32,216 bases of DNA from Actinomycetes bacterium (GTDB lineage Bacteria; Actinomycetota; Acidimicrobiia; Acidimicrobiales; Acidimicrobiaceae), in contig JAJYDM010000017.1 of assembly GCA_021777475.1 (NCBI GenBank), forward strand, positions 1 to 32,216, read 5' to 3'. Below, one piece after another: positions 27,217 to 32,216 of this stretch. The notes below the pieces were generated by a model. The model was not told the origin of the DNA. It saw nothing but the letters and a program-made list of their open reading frames with translations, and did no database searches. Numbering within the stretch: position 1 is the stretch's first letter; every line of letters begins with the position of its first letter. A program made the position numbers and the translations under genes.

Positions 27217-28152
27217 CGTGGTCTGGTCGCCGCTCCCTCGGCCGAAGAACCTTTGCCCAATTCGCCTACGGACTCTGGATGCTAGGAATGGGATAAGGTA
27301 GTCCCAAGATGCCGACGGAATCTGCGGGCCAACACCAGCCCTGACGGCGGAGATGATGCTATTTGTTGCGTTCCGACCGTCCTTAGCCAAAATGAAACCG
27401 ACACAGAAGCGGAGATAATGCCAGGCCCAGATCTTTTTCAACAGGCGTGGATTGATCGTCTCGTCAGCCTCCTCACGGAGCATCATCTTCTGCATGGCCA
27501 GCATCAGACGCATGAGGTCTTTGGAGTAGCCGCCGTTGGTATCTCTGTAAAAGACCAGTTGCTCTTGAACCAGTACGATCTCGCCGAGTCTTGAGAGCCT
27601 CAGCCACATGTCCCAGTCTTCGGCTCCGTCTAATTCGCTTCGAAATCCATGGAGTTGCTCCAACTGAGCCCTTCTGGCCATGACTGTGGAGGTTTGAAAC
27701 CGATTCAAGATGAGAATGTCCGAGGTCCACAGTTTTTTGACTTGGTTGACGGGCGGCCTCGCCGTTTCCAAACTCAGCAGGGTTTTGGCCGAGCCTGACC
27801 AGTTGGAGGCGACCAGAACAGCCTTGGGGTTCTGCACGATTTCACGGAGTTGGATGTCGCTCTTGTCCTTGGCCCAAATATCGTCGGCGTCCAGAAAGGC
27901 GATCCATTCGAATCTGGCATTTTTGATTCCCAGATTCCTCGCTGATGAAGGACCACCGTTGTGTTTCTTGATCAGCCTGACTCCAGGGAAGTTTGATGTG
28001 ACTATGGCGCATGTATTGTCACTCGATTCGTCATCGATGACGATTATCTCGTTGGGTTGGACGGTCTGAGAGTAAACGGATTCCAGGGCGGCCTTTATGG
28101 TCTCCTGGGAGTTGTAGGTGGGAATTACGACGCTCACTGTGGGTCTGGTCAT
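27205..28152 (-). CDS. Family-2 glycosyltransferase (315 aa)
   Basis: The GT-A fold begins VSVVIPTYNSQETIKAAL and continues IIVIDDESSDNT, GGPSSARNLGI and FLDADDIWA, where the DAD supplies the metal-binding acidic residues. EDWDMWLRL is the likely catalytic-base segment. A basic C-terminal tail with no clear membrane helix suggests a peripheral enzyme. The sugar and acceptor are not predictable. It stands apart from other glycan genes; the only other GT2 here is the relic at 1-366. Confidence 0.9.
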   Translation of the reverse strand: MTRPTVSVVIPTYNSQETIKAALESVYSQTVQPNEIIVIDDESSDNTCAIVTSNFPGVRLIKKHNGGPSSARNLGIKNARFEWIAFLDADDIWAKDKSDIQLREIVQNPKAVLVASNWSGSAKTLLSLETARPPVNQVKKLWTSDILILNRFQTSTVMARRAQLEQLHGFRSELDGAEDWDMWLRLSRLGEIVLVQEQLVFYRDTNGGYSKDLMRLMLAMQKMMLREEADETINPRLLKKIWAWHYLRFCVGFILAKDGRNATNSIISAVRAGVGPQIPSASWDYLIPFLASRVRRRIGQRFFGRGSGDQTTSFP

Positions 28153-28418
28153 GAAAATCTCGGAGTTGCCATTTTTTGGAAGCGTCTAATTGGACGCTTT
28201 CCTGCTCAATCTCCCGGCTCCTTTTGATCTAAAAATGACGGGGCACCTATTCACGTGGAAGGCCAAAGACGCACTTCACTTATTTGAAGCCGCATTTTTG
28301 CGCCTGTCCGCCGTTGGAACTGAACAACGGTGCTTTAATGATTGCCGCGGTATCGGAATTATAACCGCCATACATGGCAGATAATGGTGCCAGCTTTGAT
28401 TTTCGCCGAGTAATGGCG

Positions 28419-29942
28419 CTATCTTGAAGCATAGGCTGATGCTTGGGTTCCTGCCAAGTCGAGCATCTCCACCGCTTTTTTGGCGGCTTCCACATCGTCA
28501 AGAAGTATTTTTCGGTTTCCGATGCGCAGGCTCTTCTCATGACCTCGTCCGACAATCAGGACAGTGTCATCTGGACCTGCTGAGCCGATGGCAAGTTGGA
28601 TTGCTTTTTCCCTGTCTAGCACGATGGATATCCGGCCTTGTGGTACGTCTATGGTTCCTGCAATGAGCTGTTCAATGATTGCGACGGGGTCTTCATCGCC
28701 AGGAGAATCAACCGTGAGTATCACGTGGTTTGCCTTGGCGAGGGCTCTTCCAAGTTCAGGCCTCTTGAGCCTGTCCCGGCCTCCTCTGGCCCCAGCGACT
28801 ATATAGACCTCGGAATTGTCGGCACGGAGGGATCTCGCGGTTTCAATTAGGGACACTATGGCTCCTGGAGTATGGGCATAATCAATGATGATTTCCATTG
28901 ATTGACCAAGCTCAACTCTCTGGAAGCGGCCTGAAACTTTCTGGCAACTCTTGATTCCTGCAAGGGCGGCCTCGGTATCGAGTCCCAACAGATGGAGAGC
29001 CAGAAAGGCAGCTGCGGCATTTTGAGCGTTGCAGGCGCCAACGATCGGGGAGAATATTTCTGTGTGGACATCCGGGCCATTCAAGGTGAAGGAAGTGCCG
29101 TCGTGCGTGATTCTTATGTCCTCGATATGGTAGTCGGCCAAGGGAGTGGATCCGAATGTAACAACAGGTGTTTGGACCTGGTGACTGAGCCGCAGCCCCC
29201 ATTCGTCATCGACGCAAACCAACGCCCTCTTGCACCGGGACGGTTCGAACAGCTGCGCTTTGGTGGCGTAATACTGTTCAATGGTTCCGTGGTAGTCCAA
29301 GTGCTCTGCCGTCAGGTTGGTGAATATTCCCAGTTCGAACAGGGTGCCGTCTATTCTGTGCTGGTCGATGCCGTGGGAAGACACCTCCATTACCGCCACT
29401 TCTACGTCATGTCTTAGCATCTCTGCAAGGGATCCTTGAAGTGATGGAGCTTCCGGGGTAGTGAAGAGGGCGGGAACCGACTGACCTGCAATCTTGGTTT
29501 CTATCGTTCCAATCAGGCCGGACCGAATTCCGGCGTGCTCCAGAGCGTTTTCTATCATGTAGGAGGTTGTCGTTTTGCCGTTGGTTCCAGTGATTCCGAT
29601 GACGTTGAGCTTCGTTGAGGGGATTCCGTACACCAGTGAAGAAACCTTGCCCAATACGCGGCGAACTGAAGGAACGATGAGTTGGGGCAGATCGATCGGT
29701 AATTTGCGGGATGTCAAAAGCGAACTGGCGCCATTGATGTACGCCTCATGTGCGAAGTCGTGGCCATCAAGGTGGGTGCCCTTCATCGCGGCGAATATGT
29801 CTCCTGGTTTGACGAGGCGTGAGTCGCTCGCTACGCCTGAGACATCAAGGTCGGCCCCAACAAGGCGTGCTTCCGGGATTTGAGTTGCGAGGTGTGAGAG
29901 AGAATAACTCAAATGATCAACCGTTCTTGTCCTCGATTTCAA
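28419..29942 (-). CDS. murE: MurE-like UDP-MurNAc-dipeptide ligase with atypical specificity motif (507 aa)
   Basis: MurE adds the third amino acid (usually meso-diaminopimelate or lysine) to the peptidoglycan precursor with ATP. The family blocks are present: SDSRLVKPGDIF (39-50), P-loop GTNGKTT (119-125), TTPEAPSLQ (161-169), MEVSSHG, NLTAEHLDYHGT with the carbamylated lysine K228 in YATKAQLF, DYAHTPG, and GRGHE near the end. The specificity motif, DNPR in mDAP enzymes and DDPN-like in Lys enzymes, reads DSPG at 412-415. The TTG start at 29942 has no clear ribosome site, so the N-terminus is unsure. It is not in a cell-wall gene cluster here. It may be the only MurE with altered specificity or a paralogue with another substrate. 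Confidence 0.87.
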   Translation of the reverse strand: MKSRTRTVDHLSYSLSHLATQIPEARLVGADLDVSGVASDSRLVKPGDIFAAMKGTHLDGHDFAHEAYINGASSLLTSRKLPIDLPQLIVPSVRRVLGKVSSLVYGIPSTKLNVIGITGTNGKTTTSYMIENALEHAGIRSGLIGTIETKIAGQSVPALFTTPEAPSLQGSLAEMLRHDVEVAVMEVSSHGIDQHRIDGTLFELGIFTNLTAEHLDYHGTIEQYYATKAQLFEPSRCKRALVCVDDEWGLRLSHQVQTPVVTFGSTPLADYHIEDIRITHDGTSFTLNGPDVHTEIFSPIVGACNAQNAAAAFLALHLLGLDTEAALAGIKSCQKVSGRFQRVELGQSMEIIIDYAHTPGAIVSLIETARSLRADNSEVYIVAGARGGRDRLKRPELGRALAKANHVILTVDSPGDEDPVAIIEQLIAGTIDVPQGRISIVLDREKAIQLAIGSAGPDDTVLIVGRGHEKSLRIGNRKILLDDVEAAKKAVEMLDLAGTQASAYASR

Positions 29943-30219
29943 ATTGCTGTCGTTATATATTTACCTGCTTCGCATAAGACAAGGATTAGGAAGAAAAGCC
30001 TCATATATTCAATTCCAAGCTATCAAAGTCTTTCACATTAGTGGTGGATTGTCATGACGGCCCTGGAAATGAGAGGCACTGCCTGGGTGTATTTCCGATG
30101 AGGAGAGGAGTGGCTTGTCGAAGGCGCCGGCTATCGGTTCAGAACTCTTCCAGCTGTCAATCTGTGTCATTTCCTGCGGAAAAGTCGGGTGTCCATCTAG
30201 GCTGGCTAGTTAAGATTTG

Positions 30220-30291
30220 CGCCCTCGGCAGGATTCGAACCTGCGCACCCGGCTCCGGAGGCCGATGCTCTATCCCCTGAGCTACGAGGGC
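30220..30291 (-). tRNA. tRNA-Arg (anticodon CCG)
   Basis: The minus strand folds into a full cloverleaf. It has a 7-bp acceptor stem (GCCCTCG / CGAGGGC), D stem GCTC/GAGC, an anticodon loop CTCCGGA reading CCG, a T arm with TTCGAAT, and discriminator G at 30220. The 3' CCA is not encoded (the next bases are CAA). Arginine CGG codons are decoded. Confidence 0.95.
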
Positions 30292-30401
30292 ACATAAGCC
30301 AGAGTAGTGTGGCAACTTCGAGGTTCGTCACAATATGCGCGATGTAATGATTGTGTTGGAATTCATTAAACGGTTTTGAGGTGCTCTTAAAGGTGGGAAA
30401 G

Positions 30402-32027
30402 GTGAATGGTGTTCGAGGCAGGATCGCTGAGTCGCTTGGCGCAGCGATGGAGAGTATAGGTCTGGAAATTGACCCCACTCTATTTGTGGTTGAGAGGCCT
30501 GCGCGTATCGAACATGGGGAATTCTCCACCAATGTCGCAATGGTTGCCGCCAAGCGGCTTGGAGAAAACCCCAGATTGCTAGCCGAGAGGATTTGCGGCT
30601 ACCTCAATGAGAATCCGATCAGGCATCAGGAGAGGTTGGAGATTGCTGGTCCTGGCTTCATCAACTTTTTTTTGGATTGCGGATATCTTCACGAAGAGTT
30701 GGCACAGGCTGTCGTCAGGGGTGAAGAGTCCTTCGCCCAGTCTGGCATTGGCGGCGGTGAGCGGGTCTTGCTGGAGTTCTGTTCGGCAAATCCTACTGGA
30801 CCTCTCCATGTGGGAAACGGATGGTGGGCCTCATACGGCGACGCACTTGCCCGTCTGCTGAGGCGCTGCGGATATACGGTCTCAACGGAATATTACGTAA
30901 ATGATACTGGTGGACAGATACGCCGTCTTGGTGAGTCCCTTCTTGCCCGGCGCGCGGGACGTGAGGTGGAAGAAGAGGGGTATCAGGGCGACTATGTGAA
31001 GGAGTTGGCAGCCGAGTATTCCGGTCCGGAAGATGTCGTTGCGGCTGGAAAGTGGGCGGCTGATCGGAACCTGAAGACGATCAAGTTCTCGCTCGACAAA
31101 ATTGGCATACACTTTGACGTTTGGTTTTCACAGGCGTCGATCGAGGAGTCCGGTGCAGTCGAACAGATTCTGGATCTCTTGGATTCCAAGGGGCTGATTG
31201 TCGAGGAGGATTCGAAGAAGATCTTTCTTTCCACCAGGTTCGGCGACTCTCGGGACCGGTATTTGGTTAAGGCCGAGGGCGACTTCACCTATTTGGCTGG
31301 TGACATCGCATACCACTACAACAAGTTTGTTGTGAGAGGCTTTGAAAGGGTGATCGACATCTTTGGCGCTGACCACCATGGCCAGGTTGCCTCGCTCAAA
31401 GCGGCAATGGATGCGGTGGGAGTTGGATCTGAAAAGCTTGAAATCCTGCTCGGGCAGATGGTATCGCTGCTTTCTGGAACTGACCGGCTGAAGTTCTCAA
31501 AGCGGAAGGGAAATCTGATACCGCTCGAGGATCTTGTGGATGACCTCGGTCCGGCTGCGACGAGGCTCCTCTCTCTGTCCACTTCGATAGATCGTGCAAC
31601 CTCGGTGGACCTGGACAAAGTCAAGGCTGAATCGATGGACAACCCGGTTTACTACATCCAGTATGCTCATGCCCGCATGGCATCCATTGAGAGGGTGAGG
31701 GATCAGCGGGGAATTGCCTTGCCGGCAATCTCCGAGGTGGATCTCTCGCTTTTGGTGCACCCGAGGGAGCTCGCATTGATGAGAGAGCTGATGTCGCTGC
31801 CGGAGGTTGTCGAGGAGGCCGGATTAGACAGGGCGCCTTACAAGATCGCCAATTGGCTAAAGGATTTTTCCGGACTGTTCCACAGCTTCTATCATGACTG
31901 TTATGTGATTTCCGACGCAGTCGAAATTGAGCTCACCTATGCCAGACTGTATCTTGTAGCTGGATGCAAAGTGGCAATTCGGGTGGCACTGTCACTTCTT
32001 GGTGTTGAGGCATTGGAGCAGATGTGA
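30402..32027 (+). CDS. argS: Arginyl-tRNA synthetase (541 aa)
   Basis: ArgRS charges tRNA-Arg. The N-terminal Add domain (to about residue 95) carries GEFSTNVAM and INFFL. The class-I signature HVGN (136-139, in PLHVGNGWWAS) and the KFSKRKGN form of KMSKS are present, followed by the DALR-type anticodon domain with a SLLGVEALEQM end. The frame is open from 30351, but I favour the GTG at 30402, which has GGTGGGAAAG just upstream and gives the usual N-terminus. It reads divergently from a tRNA-Arg 110 bases away. The stop overlaps the lysA start. Confidence 0.95.
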   Translation: MNGVRGRIAESLGAAMESIGLEIDPTLFVVERPARIEHGEFSTNVAMVAAKRLGENPRLLAERICGYLNENPIRHQERLEIAGPGFINFFLDCGYLHEELAQAVVRGEESFAQSGIGGGERVLLEFCSANPTGPLHVGNGWWASYGDALARLLRRCGYTVSTEYYVNDTGGQIRRLGESLLARRAGREVEEEGYQGDYVKELAAEYSGPEDVVAAGKWAADRNLKTIKFSLDKIGIHFDVWFSQASIEESGAVEQILDLLDSKGLIVEEDSKKIFLSTRFGDSRDRYLVKAEGDFTYLAGDIAYHYNKFVVRGFERVIDIFGADHHGQVASLKAAMDAVGVGSEKLEILLGQMVSLLSGTDRLKFSKRKGNLIPLEDLVDDLGPAATRLLSLSTSIDRATSVDLDKVKAESMDNPVYYIQYAHARMASIERVRDQRGIALPAISEVDLSLLVHPRELALMRELMSLPEVVEEAGLDRAPYKIANWLKDFSGLFHSFYHDCYVISDAVEIELTYARLYLVAGCKVAIRVALSLLGVEALEQM

Positions 32028-32216
32028 TGGACGAGTCAGAAGGATTGTTCAGCCGCCCAGCCGAAAAGGCTGATCCCAGTGATCCAATTTCTCTCTACCT
32101 TCTACCCCAAGGAGCCGGCGTCGACCGTGATGGTGCTCTATGGATTAGAGGACAGAAAGTTTCGGATCTGGTCGATGAGTTCGGATCCCCGCTCTTCATC
32201 TACGACGAAGATCAAA
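32027..32216 (+). CDS. lysA: Diaminopimelate decarboxylase, N-terminal fragment cut by window end
   Basis: The ATG at 32027 overlaps the argS stop (TGATG). The first 63 residues end with LVDEFGSPLFIYDED, the start of the PLP barrel domain of LysA, which converts meso-diaminopimelate to lysine. The argS-lysA pair is a common actinobacterial order, often followed by hom-thrC-thrB. The PLP lysine lies beyond the window. Confidence 0.85.
   Translation, partial: MDESEGLFSRPAEKADPSDPISLYLLPQGAGVDRDGALWIRGQKVSDLVDEFGSPLFIYDEDQ

Noticed and set aside
28180-28199. AAGCGTC / GACGCTT hairpin next to a T6 run
   Set aside because: The T-run precedes the hairpin on the plus strand and becomes an A-run after it on the minus strand, so it is not a terminator in either direction.

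Overview
The window reads as a chromosomal segment of a moderate-GC member of the Actinomycetota. I infer a lineage close to the Acidimicrobiia, but only from gene content. The supporting signs are an actinobacterial respiratory block (diheme QcrC, Rieske protein with three N-terminal membrane spans, cytochrome b with PDWY, CtaF), coproporphyrin-type heme genes (HemE, HemY/CgoX, ChdC), a HelD ATPase, a PAC2-family protein, and an argS-lysA pair. GTG and TTG starts are frequent. I see no phage, transposase or CRISPR array.

Layout. Positions 1-366 hold a frameshifted relic of a family-2 glycosyltransferase. A SAM-I-like riboswitch (541-630) precedes a threonine-synthase-like gene and a CysO/MoaD-like sulfur carrier ending in Gly-Gly-Ala-Phe. 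Next comes groEL with a CIRCE operator and a strong terminator. About 1.77 kb without an intact gene follows (3944-5711), with a possible decayed gene near its end. A compact cluster carries chdC, a LarE-like PP-loop protein and a free-standing NIL-domain protein. Then come mscL fused to a zinc ribbon, a small four-cysteine protein, a NUDIX hydrolase, a PAC2-family protein, a GNAT acetyltransferase, citrate synthase with a 15-bp terminator stem, a GtrA-like membrane protein and cobT.

The heme pair hemE-hemY lies on the minus strand. Divergent from it, helD starts a tightly packed plus-strand run: ctaE-qcrC-qcrA-qcrB-ctaC-ctaD-ctaF and then dedA. Most junctions in it overlap by a few bases, and it encodes the core of the bc1-aa3 supercomplex. 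The right end has a glycosyltransferase and a divergent murE on the minus strand, a tRNA-Arg(CCG), argS, and the start of lysA.

The most interesting signal is the first operon. A SAM sensor, normally found on methionine and sulfur genes, controls a threonine-synthase-like PLP enzyme translated together with a sulfur carrier. I infer that the pair may make homocysteine from O-phosphohomoserine with a protein thiocarboxylate as sulfur donor, rather than threonine. Other points of interest are the three-cysteine LarE with a NIL protein next to chdC, the MscL zinc ribbon, the MurE with an atypical specificity motif, and helD translationally coupled to cytochrome oxidase subunit III.
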